This document shows positions 17,804-26,919 of a stretch of DNA of 41,345 nucleotides, piece by piece. Origin of the DNA: Peptostreptococcaceae bacterium (GTDB lineage Bacteria; Bacillota; Clostridia; Peptostreptococcales; Anaerovoracaceae); assembly GCA_016650175.1 (NCBI GenBank), contig JAENWG010000011.1, positions 1 through 41,345 of the forward strand. Reading direction: 5' to 3'. The notes below the pieces were generated by a model that was not told the DNA's origin, did not search any database, and saw only the letters and a program-made list of their open reading frames with translations. A program made the translations under genes and the position numbers. How positions within the stretch are numbered: the first letter of the stretch is position 1; every line of letters begins with the position of its first letter.

Positions 17804-18936
17804 GCCTTCTTGTTATCCTTTCTTGATATATTTAATAGCATACCCATGCTAGTTAAAAAAACTATAAGAGATGTACCGCCATAACTTACAAAGGGAAGTG
17901 TTATTCCTGTTGCTGGCATAGATGCAGTAACTACTGCCACGTTTATTATTACTTGAACCGCTAGCATCATAGTTATCCCAGATGCAAGTAATAGCCCCGC
18001 TTTATCCTTAGCATTAATTGCTATTGCTAGTCCTCTGTATATAAGTATTAAATAGCATATCATCATAACTGCAATTCCTATAAATCCAAGTTCTTCACCG
18101 ATTATAGCTAATATAAAATCATTTTGTGGCTCTGGCAAATACAAGTATTTAGTTATACTGGCACCTAGTCCTCTTCCAGTAACGCCTCCGTTTCCAAGCG
18201 CAATCAGTGACTGAGAAACTTGATATCCTTCTTCCAATTTGTTAGCAAAGGGGTCCATAAAGTTTGTAAGACGAGCATACCAATGAGTATCTTGCTTAAA
18301 AGATAATATATACATCATCCCTGCTATAAACACACCTATGAGTCCTACTAAATACCCCCAATTTAATCCTGCTATCAGCATTATCGCTACCATAATGGCG
18401 CATATTACTATAGCCGTAGATAAATTTGGCTGTTTAATGATTATACCCGCATAAACTGCCATAATTGCAAAAAGCGGAGCCAATCCAGTCGTAAATTTTC
18501 TTATTCTTTCAGGTTTATCCGCCAAAAATGCTGCTGTAAATATTATTAATCCAAGCTTAGTAATTTCGCTCGGCGTAATTCTTATTCCCATAACAACAAT
18601 CCATCTGGTAGCATAATTTACTGTAACTCCAAGCGGTGTATATACAAGAATCAAAAGTAAAAAACATAATCCTAGTACAACGGTTGCTACCCTAATATTG
18701 GTATACCAATGATAATCCACTTTCATAAAAACAAGCATAGATACTATCCCCATCATTGCAAAAGCACATTGCCTTTTTAAATAGTAATAAGGATCTCCTT
18801 CACCTATATTCATAGTTGAGTAATAGCTTGCACTAAAAACCATAACTATACCAAAAACGACAAAAAGTACTACCAAAAGTATTACCAAAAAATCGTATTC
18901 GCCTTTTTTAGACAATTTTAATATACTCAAGCCCAT
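17800..18936 (-). CDS. ftsW: SEDS peptidoglycan polymerase FtsW
   Basis: This SEDS-family membrane glycosyltransferase polymerises lipid II at the septum together with its cognate class B PBP. The 378 residues contain about ten membrane helices. The family motifs are present: the TPSEITKLGLI stretch, the loop around KQPNLSTAIVI, and the C-terminal ATGITLPFVSYGGTSLI. It is encoded in one unit with the division PBP (22719-24722), its expected partner. FtsW is preferred over RodA or SpoVE on account of the murD-ftsW-murG context. Confidence 0.93.
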   Translation of the reverse strand: MGLSILKLSKKGEYDFLVILLVVLFVVFGIVMVFSASYYSTMNIGEGDPYYYLKRQCAFAMMGIVSMLVFMKVDYHWYTNIRVATVVLGLCFLLLILVYTPLGVTVNYATRWIVVMGIRITPSEITKLGLIIFTAAFLADKPERIRKFTTGLAPLFAIMAVYAGIIIKQPNLSTAIVICAIMVAIMLIAGLNWGYLVGLIGVFIAGMMYILSFKQDTHWYARLTNFMDPFANKLEEGYQVSQSLIALGNGGVTGRGLGASITKYLYLPEPQNDFILAIIGEELGFIGIAVMMICYLILIYRGLAIAINAKDKAGLLLASGITMMLAVQVIINVAVVTASMPATGITLPFVSYGGTSLIVFLTSMGMLLNISRKDNKKA

Positions 18937-18945
18937 GCTCCTTTT

Positions 18946-20325
18946 TTAACTTTCTAATAGTTCAACACAATCTTTGAAGTGTTCACCTCTTTGTTCAAAA
19001 TTATCATACATATCCCAACTTGCACATGCTGGAGACAATAAGACATTGTCGCCTTCTTGTGCTAATGCAGTTGCTTTTACTATGCATGCATACATATCTT
19101 CTTCAGTATATATTTCATTAAATCCAGCTTTACGTGCACTTTTTTCAATTAGTTCGGCATCTTTTCCCAAAAGAACTAATGCTTTTACTCTGCCTTTTAA
19201 TGCAGCTCCTAATACATCGAAGTTTTGAGATTTGCCATCTCCACCTGCGATTAAGATTATGTTCTTTTTTAATGCATCTAAGGCTATTAAAGTCGCATCT
19301 ACATTCGTTCCTTTAGAATCGTTATAGTAGTTTATTCCATCTACTACCCTAACATATTCTATTCTGTGTTTAACACCTTTAAATTCCTCTATAGCCTTAC
19401 CTATAACCTCCGGATTTATTCCTGCCAAGAAACTTATAGCAGAAGCAGCCAGTGCATTTTCAACGTTATGGTCACCTAATATCTTCAAGTCAGAAACTTT
19501 ACATATTACATGTTCAATTCCGTCCGCATCTTTCATTATGATAAGTTTATCTTTAACAAACGCACCAAAATTTAGTTCTTCTAATCTACTGAAAGGTACT
19601 ATTTTAGCTTTACAGTCTTTAGCTAATTCAAAACATTCTTTATCATCATAATTAATAACTAGGTATTCGCTTTCATCTTGATTTTCAAATATTCTAGCCT
19701 TTACGTCTCCATAATTTTTCATTGTCTTATGTCTATTTAAATGGTCTGGTGTTAAATTTAATATAGCTGATATTTCAGGATTAAAATACTTTATAGTCTC
19801 TAACTGAAAGCTACTTGTCTCGGTAATTAACCATTGGTCTGCCGAGGACTTAACCGACTCTGATATAAGGGCTATTCCAATATTTCCTGCCACTGAACTA
19901 TTAACCCCAGCTTTTCTGAAAATTTCACCTACTAAAGTTGTTGTTGTTGTTTTACCATTAGTCCCTGTTATTGCAGCATATTTACCTTGGCCTATTCTAA
20001 AGGCAATTTCAAGTTCGCCAATTACTTCAACGCCTTTGACTCTCGCTTCGTTAATAAAGTCCAAATCAGGATCTACTCCCGGACTTAATACAACCATATC
20101 AAAAGCATCCATGTTAGCAGGTCTATTTCCAAGATAACATTTAATCTCCTTGCTTACTAAATACGAAAGCAATTGAGGCTCTATATTTTCTTCTGCTTTG
20201 CTATCTTGAATAGTAACATTAGCACCAAGCGATAGCAATGCCTGTGTAGCAGCTACACCAGATTTACCCATGCCTACTATAAGTATTTTTTTATCAATTA
20301 TATTTTGCAAATTACTTTCATACAT
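18946..20325 (-). CDS. murD: UDP-MurNAc-L-Ala:D-Glu ligase MurD
   Basis: This cytoplasmic ATP-dependent ligase adds D-glutamate to UDP-MurNAc-L-Ala. It is full length at 459 residues with three domains: a Rossmann UDP-binding domain (about 1-105; ILIVGMGKSGVAA), an ATPase domain (about 106-305; AITGTNGKTTTTTL P-loop, LNLTPDHLNRH) and a C-terminal Rossmann domain (about 306-459; YYNDSKGTNVDATL, LLSPACASWDMYDNFEQRG). It lies between mraY and ftsW. The preceding Mur ligase, MurC, is not encoded in this window. Confidence 0.96.
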   Translation of the reverse strand: MYESNLQNIIDKKILIVGMGKSGVAATQALLSLGANVTIQDSKAEENIEPQLLSYLVSKEIKCYLGNRPANMDAFDMVVLSPGVDPDLDFINEARVKGVEVIGELEIAFRIGQGKYAAITGTNGKTTTTTLVGEIFRKAGVNSSVAGNIGIALISESVKSSADQWLITETSSFQLETIKYFNPEISAILNLTPDHLNRHKTMKNYGDVKARIFENQDESEYLVINYDDKECFELAKDCKAKIVPFSRLEELNFGAFVKDKLIIMKDADGIEHVICKVSDLKILGDHNVENALAASAISFLAGINPEVIGKAIEEFKGVKHRIEYVRVVDGINYYNDSKGTNVDATLIALDALKKNIILIAGGDGKSQNFDVLGAALKGRVKALVLLGKDAELIEKSARKAGFNEIYTEEDMYACIVKATALAQEGDNVLLSPACASWDMYDNFEQRGEHFKDCVELLES

Positions 20326-20340
20326 AATATTTTCTCCTAA

Positions 20341-21303
20341 CTATACAGCTATAATATAAGCTAAAATAGCACAAATTAAAGTGGCCGACCAAAACATTAA
20401 GACTACTTTTTGTTCTTTCATTCCACTAAGTTCAAAGTGATGATGTAACGGTGCCATTTTGAAAATCCTCTTACCACCGCTTGCCTTAAAATATCCTACT
20501 TGCAGTATTACTGATACTGCTTCTAAAACATATATAAGTCCTACAATCGGTATCAAAAGTTCCATTTTCATTATTACTGCTGCTGCTACGATTGCTCCAC
20601 CTAGTCCTAAAGAACCAGTATCTCCCATAAATATCTTCGCAGGATATTTATTATGAATCAAGAAACCTCCACACGCACCTGCAGTCGCTGCCATAGCTAC
20701 TGTCATGTAATCATTACCTATATTTAATGCTATTAGTGAAAAAGTCAAAGCGACTATTAATGTTACACCTGAAGCTAGACCATCTAAACCATCTGTTAGA
20801 TTAACGCTATTAGTAACTGCCAATACTACAAATATTATAAACGGTATATATAAAATCCCAAAGTCTACAAATTTGTCTGCGAATGGTACCCATACGCTAG
20901 TACCACCCTCTGTCATATTGGCCATATAAAAAGCAAATCCAATAGCCACCAACGTCTGCATTCCAAATTTTTGCCAAGCTTTAAGTCCTAAGTTGTTTTT
21001 CCTAATCACTTTATAGTAATCATCTATGAACCCTATAGTAGCGAATGCTAGCGTTACAAGAATAAGCAACATTGTAGTTTCATCCATTCTACCGTCTAGA
21101 AGAATTCCCATCGTAAGTCCTATAAAAATAGCTATTCCTCCCATAGTAGGAGTGCCATCTTTTTTCAAATGGGATTTAGGGCCTACTTTTCGAACAAATT
21201 GTTTGAACTGTCTGTTCTTAAAATATGGTATTAGTACTGCGGTTAATAATGCTGTACAGCCTAGACCAATAGTGAAAATCATAATAACCTGTGGTAAATA
21301 CAT
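20341..21303 (-). CDS. mraY: Phospho-MurNAc-pentapeptide transferase MraY
   Basis: This integral membrane enzyme transfers phospho-MurNAc-pentapeptide to undecaprenyl phosphate, giving lipid I. Its 320 residues hold about ten membrane helices. The catalytic aspartate region FIDDYYKV, the NLTDGLDGLASG loop and the HHH motif in APLHHHFELSG (substrate binding) are all intact. KDGTPTMGG near the N-terminus is also family-typical. It follows murF by 11 nt. Confidence 0.97.
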   Translation of the reverse strand: MYLPQVIMIFTIGLGCTALLTAVLIPYFKNRQFKQFVRKVGPKSHLKKDGTPTMGGIAIFIGLTMGILLDGRMDETTMLLILVTLAFATIGFIDDYYKVIRKNNLGLKAWQKFGMQTLVAIGFAFYMANMTEGGTSVWVPFADKFVDFGILYIPFIIFVVLAVTNSVNLTDGLDGLASGVTLIVALTFSLIALNIGNDYMTVAMAATAGACGGFLIHNKYPAKIFMGDTGSLGLGGAIVAAAVIMKMELLIPIVGLIYVLEAVSVILQVGYFKASGGKRIFKMAPLHHHFELSGMKEQKVVLMFWSATLICAILAYIIAV

Positions 21304-21314
21304 CTTATTGTCTC

Positions 21315-22715
21315 CTAATCTATTTCTTCAATTTTGTTTACTACTTTTTCTAGAGCCATGCCTCTAGATGCTTTAACCAAAATAACATCCCCTTCGTTTA
21401 GTATATCAGCTAATAAAGAGTATATATCTTCTTTAGTTTTAAAATAGTATATTTTAGTTCCAGATGTGACTGTTCTTGCTGCTTCTGCAATATCAACTGC
21501 ATACTCCCCTATAGCTATAAGTATATCTACATTCTTCTCTGCTACATGTCTACCTACTATCTCATGAGAGGAAACCGTATCATCGCCTAATTCATACATA
21601 TCGCCTAAAATGGCTACTTTTCTTTTACCTGTCATACTTATTAGTGTATCTACAGCACTTAAAACAGATTCCTTGCTAGCATTATACGTATCATCAATTA
21701 ATGTAAACTTATCAGTCTTCTTGATTTCCAACCTATTTTTAGTCATTTCTAGATCACAAAGACCTTCAATCGCTTTTGGTACCGGGATTCCTATTTCGTA
21801 CGCAGCAGCAATTGCCAATGCTGCATTGTATGCATTGTGCATGCCAAGTATAGGAAGCTCTACATTATATTCTACATCAAAATACACCAATGTAAATTCT
21901 ATACCTTTATCACCCAAATCGCAAATGTTTTTCACTAAAATGTCTGATTTAATTTCACTCCCGACAGAAGTTATTTTAAAATCCTTTCCCGTATCATTAA
22001 AAACTCTTTCTTTACTTAAAATATCACAGCTTTCATTGATTACCAACGTATGACTTTTGCTAAAATATTTACTTATCTTTAGTTTCTCTTTTAATATTCC
22101 ATCTCTTGATCCATGTACTTCTATATGGGAAGAACCTATCGTTGTTACTATAGCTACATCAGGCTTCACTATTTCAGCCAGCCTTTCTATGTGACCATCA
22201 TAACCTGTTCCCATTTCAATTATTACTACTTCCAAAGAACTATCAAAAGTAAATATTGTAAGAGGAACTCCTATATCATTATTTAAATTACCTATATTTC
22301 TGCCTGCTTTATAACTTTTTCTAACTATACTGTAAAGTAAATCTTTTGTAGTTGTTTTGCCTACACTGCCAGTTATACTAATCTTTTTTACATCAAGAAT
22401 TTCTAAATAAGCTTTAGCTAAATCTTGCAATGCTACTGTAGTATCTTCAACCAAAATTAAATTTATATCATTTTTATCCTTTAGTTTTGCTATCCACGAT
22501 TCATCAGAAATCACAAAAGATTTACATCCTTTTTCATAAACGTCATCTAAAAACTTATGAGCATCATGTTTGACACCAACTAATGAAACAAACAAACCAC
22601 TTTCGGTCACCCTTCTTGAGTCTATACTGACATTATCAATATATTCATTTCTATTCCCGTTCAAGAGTTTTCCTGAAACTGCTTTCTCAATAAAGCCTAT
22701 ATCTATTTTATTCAT
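21315..22715 (-). CDS. murF: UDP-MurNAc-tripeptide:D-Ala-D-Ala ligase MurF
   Basis: MurF adds D-Ala-D-Ala to complete the cytoplasmic UDP-MurNAc-pentapeptide. The 466-residue enzyme has an N-terminal UDP-binding domain with SIDSRRV, an ATPase domain with P-loop ITGSVGKTTTKDL, and a C-terminal domain with LIDDTYNASKESVLSA and VLVKASRG near the end. It lies 3 nt after the PBP gene. The third-residue ligase, MurE, is not adjacent, so the nature of residue 3 cannot be read from this cluster. Confidence 0.96.
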   Translation of the reverse strand: MNKIDIGFIEKAVSGKLLNGNRNEYIDNVSIDSRRVTESGLFVSLVGVKHDAHKFLDDVYEKGCKSFVISDESWIAKLKDKNDINLILVEDTTVALQDLAKAYLEILDVKKISITGSVGKTTTKDLLYSIVRKSYKAGRNIGNLNNDIGVPLTIFTFDSSLEVVIIEMGTGYDGHIERLAEIVKPDVAIVTTIGSSHIEVHGSRDGILKEKLKISKYFSKSHTLVINESCDILSKERVFNDTGKDFKITSVGSEIKSDILVKNICDLGDKGIEFTLVYFDVEYNVELPILGMHNAYNAALAIAAAYEIGIPVPKAIEGLCDLEMTKNRLEIKKTDKFTLIDDTYNASKESVLSAVDTLISMTGKRKVAILGDMYELGDDTVSSHEIVGRHVAEKNVDILIAIGEYAVDIAEAARTVTSGTKIYYFKTKEDIYSLLADILNEGDVILVKASRGMALEKVVNKIEEID

Positions 22716-22718
22716 TAT

Positions 22719-24722
22719 TTACTCCCAATATATTTGTACTGTTTCACCTTGTTTAATCTTTTCACCGGCTTTTGGATACTGATCTACAACTACGAACTCT
22801 TCATCGTTTTCAGGCGTTGGCGATATGTTCCATTCTAATCCCTGTACTTCTACCATGTTTATTGCTACTCCACTCTTGTAGCCTACAAGCTTAGGCACGA
22901 CTACATATCCGCTTTCTATAGTAGCTATTTCACTTTCAGTATAGCTTGGTTCTATGTTTAAGTACACTAGTGATTTTTCCAAAATTTCTTTTGCCGGTGG
23001 CCCAGCTGTAGCTGCACCATAATAACTACCTTTTGGTGTATCCACTATAACGAGTACTACGATTTGAGGATCATTCATTGGAGCCATACAAATAAAGGAA
23101 GAGTTAGTATCTGTTGAATATCCACTCTCATTAGCTATGTAAGCCGTACCACTTTTACCACCTACTCTATAACCAGGTATTTGTGCAAACTTTCCACCAC
23201 CGTCAGTTATATAGTATTCCATTATCTCTCGCATTTCATCCGCGGTTTCTTCTGAAATTACTTTTCTTACCACTTTGTCTTCATATTCTTTAACGGTTTC
23301 TCCTTCACTGTTGGTAATGCTTTTCACTACCTTAGCTTGCATAAGTTTGCCGTCATTTCCCATAGCACATATCGCTGATATGAGCTGTATCGGAGTTACT
23401 GCTATACCTTGTCCATACCCCATAGTAGCTAAATCCACTACAGACATAGTGTCTTTATCTTGCAAAATCGCGCTTGATTCTCCTGGCAAATCTATTCCCG
23501 TTATTCCCGTAAACCCATAAAGTCCTAAATATTTAAAGTATCCTTCTCTTCCTAAATCTAGAGCAACTTGCGCTAGCGCAGGATTACAAGAATTTCCGAC
23601 AGCTTCCTTTATCGTTTGAATACCGTGAGAAACTGAACTCCAACAATTCAGCGTAGTGTCTGCTACATTTATTTTAGTATTACATGCATACGTAGATTCC
23701 GACGTTGTCGTACCTTCTTCTATAGCTGAAGATGCACATACTAGTTTAAAGGTAGACCCCGGCTCATATACGTCACTTACAATAGGATTTCTCCACATGC
23801 TATTTAAATAATCTGATTGTTCCTGATATGATAGTTTTTTAAATTCTTCATATTCTTCTTCATCTGCTGGTCTTGAAGGTGTATTAGGGTCATAGTCAGG
23901 AACCGTAGACATAGCTAATACATCACCCGTTTTGGGGTCCATAACCACACATGTTATCTTATTAGCATCAGTTTTTTCCATTGCTTCATCTAACGCTTCT
24001 TCAACATAATGCCCTATTACTTCATCTGTAGTAAGTATTAAGTTGTTTCCATCGCTTGCTTCATAATATAACTGTTGACCTTCAGCTAAAGTATTCCCGT
24101 CTCTATCTGTATTTTTAACCCACCTACCAAACACACCTGTAAGTTCATCGTTATACTGATATTCTAATCCATATCTTCCTGTGTTATCAGCAGTCATACC
24201 ACCTAGCAATTGAGACATAAATGCACCATTTGGATATACTCTTGTAGTTGATGTTCTTACAACTATAGAAGCATAACCTAAATCCATGACTTTTTTTACA
24301 ACTTCATAGTCATACTCTTCACCAAGTTGAACCATACTTTTATCTGAACCCAAAACTTCAGTTAATTCTTTATTTTTAATATCTAGAATCTCAGCTAGTT
24401 CTTCTACTACCTTTTCCTTTTGCTCTTTTTCCTGATTGGCATAAAGACTTTGATTGTACGCATATATTTTATAACTTGTAGCACTGATTGCAAGTTCCTT
24501 TCCGTTTCTATCATATATACTTCCTCGTTTTGGTTCTATATCCGTATCTTCTGTTTGAACTTTTGCTGCTTCAGCATTAAGCTCATTAACTTTTACGACC
24601 TGTATATATGCAACTCTAAATACTAAAACAGTGAAAACCACTAAAACAATAGAAAATATTGCAATGATTCTATGTCTATTCAATGAGTCTATTCTATTTT
24701 TGTTGGTTTTTCTTTTTTTCAC
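22719..24722 (-). CDS. Class B penicillin-binding protein (FtsI/SpoVD type) with one PASTA domain
   Basis: This septal transpeptidase cross-links the glycan strands made by FtsW. A short basic tail and one membrane helix (about 20-40) anchor it. A PBP dimerisation domain (about 50-240) follows, then the transpeptidase domain with S323-T-F-K326, S378-C-N380 and K523-S-G525, all intact. The final 65 residues form one PASTA domain (VVVPKLVGYKSGVAINMVE). A single PASTA makes it look like SpoVD as much as PBP2B, and sequence alone does not decide between division and spore cortex. As the only class B PBP in the dcw cluster, division is likely. The start is GTG, chosen for AGGAGTG upstream. It is separated from ftsL by 81 nt containing a hairpin. 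Confidence 0.93.
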   Translation of the reverse strand: MKKRKTNKNRIDSLNRHRIIAIFSIVLVVFTVLVFRVAYIQVVKVNELNAEAAKVQTEDTDIEPKRGSIYDRNGKELAISATSYKIYAYNQSLYANQEKEQKEKVVEELAEILDIKNKELTEVLGSDKSMVQLGEEYDYEVVKKVMDLGYASIVVRTSTTRVYPNGAFMSQLLGGMTADNTGRYGLEYQYNDELTGVFGRWVKNTDRDGNTLAEGQQLYYEASDGNNLILTTDEVIGHYVEEALDEAMEKTDANKITCVVMDPKTGDVLAMSTVPDYDPNTPSRPADEEEYEEFKKLSYQEQSDYLNSMWRNPIVSDVYEPGSTFKLVCASSAIEEGTTTSESTYACNTKINVADTTLNCWSSVSHGIQTIKEAVGNSCNPALAQVALDLGREGYFKYLGLYGFTGITGIDLPGESSAILQDKDTMSVVDLATMGYGQGIAVTPIQLISAICAMGNDGKLMQAKVVKSITNSEGETVKEYEDKVVRKVISEETADEMREIMEYYITDGGGKFAQIPGYRVGGKSGTAYIANESGYSTDTNSSFICMAPMNDPQIVVLVIVDTPKGSYYGAATAGPPAKEILEKSLVYLNIEPSYTESEIATIESGYVVVPKLVGYKSGVAINMVEVQGLEWNISPTPENDEEFVVVDQYPKAGEKIKQGETVQIYWE

Positions 24723-24743
24723 TTATTGTTCACTCCTAATATT

Positions 24744-24780
24744 AGAAAAAACAGCCACTTATTCAAGAGAATCAGTGGCT
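24744..24780 (-). terminator. Terminator-like hairpin between ftsL and the PBP gene
   Basis: On the minus strand, 24780-24753 form a 12-bp stem with one mismatch (arms AGCCACTGATTC and GAATAAGTGGCT) around a 4-nt loop, followed by GTTTTTTC. This is the layout of an intrinsic terminator, yet it lies inside the dcw operon. It would cut or reduce transcription of everything downstream of ftsL unless antiterminated, or it may act as an RNA-stability element. Confidence 0.75.
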
Positions 24781-24803
24781 AATTAGCAATTTTTTTATGT
24801 TTA

Positions 24804-25334
24804 TTAGTTATATGCCCCGTCTTTTATTATTGCGGCCAAACTTTCTTCCGGCATATCTTCCTCAGTTACATGAATGCACTTATCAGGATCTGGATAGACC
24901 ATACCCAGCTCTGTAGATGCAATATTTTCTATATAATCAATCTTACTGGCTTCGCCAATTCTTATATTTAAACTGTCTATCTCTGATTGAACATATACAT
25001 TTTCTTTAGCAAGGTTATTGTTTGCATTTTTCAAATCCGCTGAATATGCTGATAACAATACTATAGCAATGCATACAAGGCCTGTCAATATAATATTAAT
25101 AATTGCTTTACTCTTTTCTCCTGTACTTATAGATATACTTTTTTTATTAACTGCCTTAGAAATAAATTTTTCATTCTTTTTCTTGATTGTTTTCTTCGTA
25201 TTTCTCTCTTCCCTAGTTGGCCTGTCTTTATAACTCGGCGCTTCAAAGTATGGATTGTTACCGAAATACGAATCGCTACTAAACTCTCCTATTGAATTGT
25301 AGGTAGTAGCAGTGCTAAACCTTCTTGTAGCCAT
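24804..25334 (-). CDS. ftsL: Cell division protein FtsL
   Basis: This 176-residue bitopic protein is recognised by position and build rather than strong sequence identity. A basic cytoplasmic part (about 1-78, rich in Lys, Arg and Ser) precedes one membrane helix (about 80-102). A short outside coiled-coil follows (KNANNNLAKENVYVQSEIDSL), then the FtsL/DivIC-like IASTELGMVYPDPDKCIHV ending. It should pair with DivIC/FtsB and DivIB to activate the FtsW-PBP synthase. The cytoplasmic tail is longer than in Bacillus FtsL. It sits in the canonical slot between rsmH and the PBP gene. Confidence 0.82.
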   Translation of the reverse strand: MATRRFSTATTYNSIGEFSSDSYFGNNPYFEAPSYKDRPTREERNTKKTIKKKNEKFISKAVNKKSISISTGEKSKAIINIILTGLVCIAIVLLSAYSADLKNANNNLAKENVYVQSEIDSLNIRIGEASKIDYIENIASTELGMVYPDPDKCIHVTEEDMPEESLAAIIKDGAYN

Positions 25335-25342
25335 ATTTCACC

Positions 25343-26278
25343 TCACAATTTTTCGATAACTCTAAGCTTTGCGCTTCTTGACCTTGGATTAACTTCTAGT
25401 TCATCCTCCGTAGGTATAATTGGTTTTTTAGTTACCTTTTTTACATCTGCTACTTTTCCACATACGCAAATCGGGAATTCTTTAGGACAAGTACAAGGGT
25501 TTAACCTATCATTAAACTTCTCCTTAACGATTCTATCCTCTAAAGAATGAAAAGTTATTATTGAAAGCCTACCTTTAGACTTTAAAACATCCAGGTAATC
25601 ATCAATTGATTCTTCTAACGCATCCAATTCACCGTTTACTTCAATTCGAATTGCTTGAAATGTACGTTTAGCTGGATGTGGTCCATCTCTTCTTGCTGCC
25701 GCAGGTATAGCTGCTTTAATAATGCTAACTACTTCTCCTGTGGTTTTAATGTCACCTTCTTTTCTTGCGTTTAATATAAACTTTACTATTCTGGCTGCCC
25801 ATTTTTCTTCGCCATATTTATTAATTACATCAAATAATTCTTTTTCAGAATATGTATTTACAACATCATATGCTGAAAAACTATCATCTTCATTCATTCT
25901 CATATCCAACGAAACGTCTTGCATATATGAAAATCCACGTTCACCATTATCAAGTTGAAACGATGAAACTCCTAAATCCATAACAGCCCCATCAATACCT
26001 TCTATGTTTAATTCCTTTAATATCTCTTTAATATTGTTATAATTGTCATGGACAAAAATCTTTTTGCAATTATATTCATTTAATCTTTCACCAGCAGCAT
26101 CTATTGCTGCATTGTCTCTGTCTATTCCTATTAACAACCCGTTTTCATTCAACTTTTCACAGATACCCGAAGAATGTCCGCCGCCACCTAAAGTACCGTC
26201 TACATATATTCCGTCTGGCTTTATCTTTAAACTATTAATGGTTTCTTCATAGAGCACAGATACATGTTTAAATTCCAT
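25343..26278 (-). CDS. rsmH: 16S rRNA (cytosine1402-N4)-methyltransferase RsmH
   Basis: RsmH (MraW) methylates N4 of C1402 in the decoding centre of 16S rRNA using SAM. The 311-residue chain has the SAM-binding motif [40 protein letters not shown] and the C-terminal [10 protein letters not shown] and [11 protein letters not shown] blocks, all standard. It is the second dcw gene, 9 nt after mraZ. MraZ and MraW pairing is nearly universal. Confidence 0.97.
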   Translation of the reverse strand: MEFKHVSVLYEETINSLKIKPDGIYVDGTLGGGGHSSGICEKLNENGLLIGIDRDNAAIDAAGERLNEYNCKKIFVHDNYNNIKEILKELNIEGIDGAVMDLGVSSFQLDNGERGFSYMQDVSLDMRMNEDDSFSAYDVVNTYSEKELFDVINKYGEEKWAARIVKFILNARKEGDIKTTGEVVSIIKAAIPAAARRDGPHPAKRTFQAIRIEVNGELDALEESIDDYLDVLKSKGRLSIITFHSLEDRIVKEKFNDRLNPCTCPKEFPICVCGKVADVKKVTKKPIIPTEDELEVNPRSRSAKLRVIEKL

Positions 26279-26287
26279 AACACTCTC

Positions 26288-26722
26288 CTAATAAAGACCA
26301 TTTAAAGCTTCAGCTATTTCTTCTTCGCTATAAGCATTATCATTAACTTCGTTGAATAGATTACGGTCCCATATTTCTATAACTTTATTTGACCCGATAG
26401 TCACTAGTTCTTTTGTTATACCTGCGTATTCCATAAGATCGTCAGTGATTACTATCCTACCTTGGCTATCTATATTACATTCGACTGCATTACCACTAAG
26501 GCTTCTAATAAAAGCTCTTATTCTTTTGTCTGACTGTGGTAAACTGTCTAGTTTTTCCATCTGCGCTTCCCAACGCTCTACAGTGTATATGTTAAGGCAT
26601 TTATCCAGTCCTTTTGCAACAAAACATTTACCTTTTAAAAGCTCTCGATGCTTAGAAGGTACTATTATTCTGTTTTTCTGATCTATTGAGTTGTAATATT
26701 TACCAACAAATCTCTCTGACAT
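26288..26722 (-). CDS. mraZ: Transcriptional regulator MraZ
   Basis: MraZ is a DNA-binding protein with two SpoVT/AbrB-type swapped-hairpin domains (about 5-55 and 75-125); family members assemble into a ring. The 144 residues include YYNSIDQKNRIIVPSKHRE and CNIDSQGRIVITDDLMEYAG, the two repeated DNA-contact strands. It is the first gene of the dcw cluster and represses that promoter in studied species. The promoter directly upstream contains repeats fitting a MraZ box, consistent with autoregulation. AAGGAG lies 7 nt before the ATG. Confidence 0.96.
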   Translation of the reverse strand: MSERFVGKYYNSIDQKNRIIVPSKHRELLKGKCFVAKGLDKCLNIYTVERWEAQMEKLDSLPQSDKRIRAFIRSLSGNAVECNIDSQGRIVITDDLMEYAGITKELVTIGSNKVIEIWDRNLFNEVNDNAYSEEEIAEALNGLY

Positions 26723-26745
26723 GGCTATTCTCCTTTTAAATACAA

Positions 26746-26770
26746 CTCCATTTTACACCACGATTCACCA
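26746..26770 (-). promoter_or_regulatory. MraZ box: three 5-nt direct repeats at 10-nt period
   Basis: On the minus strand TGGTG (26770-26766), TGGTG (26760-26756) and TGGAG (26750-26746) are separated by exactly 5 nt each. MraZ is known to bind tandem TGG-core repeats with 5-nt spacers upstream of its own gene in Escherichia coli and related layouts elsewhere. The repeats cover the promoter spacer and the start region, so binding should block RNA polymerase. Confidence 0.82.
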
Positions 26771-26778
26771 TATCGCAA
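26750..26778 (-). promoter_or_regulatory. dcw (mraZ) promoter
   Basis: The minus-strand -35 TTGCGA (26778-26773) and -10 TAAAAT (26755-26750) are spaced by 17 nt. The expected start near 26743 leaves a leader of about 20 nt holding only the ribosome site. This is the only consensus-like promoter I see for the 25-kb gene string, and the MraZ repeats overlap it. Confidence 0.72.
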
Positions 26779-26853
26779 CAAAAATATGGGAAATCAGCCC
26801 CTAAATATTAATATATTTTATTTTTGTCTATCTAAGATTATTTTTCTGTACAA

Positions 26854-26889
26854 CAAAAAAGAGCAAACACTATATATTGTGTTTGCTCT
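26854..26889 (-). terminator. Terminator of the fluoride operon
   Basis: On the minus strand a perfect 11-bp stem (AGAGCAAACAC with its complement) and a 7-8-nt AT loop are followed by TTTTTTG. It lies 30 nt after the DUF6125 stop and isolates that operon from the mraZ promoter downstream. Confidence 0.88.
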
Positions 26890-26919
26890 ATACGCTTGTC
26901 TACATATATGGTACTGTTG

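Noticed and set aside
21610-22053. A 147-codon plus-strand frame inside murF
   Set aside because: It lies fully opposite the conserved murF coding region, its translation resembles no family and there is no start signal.
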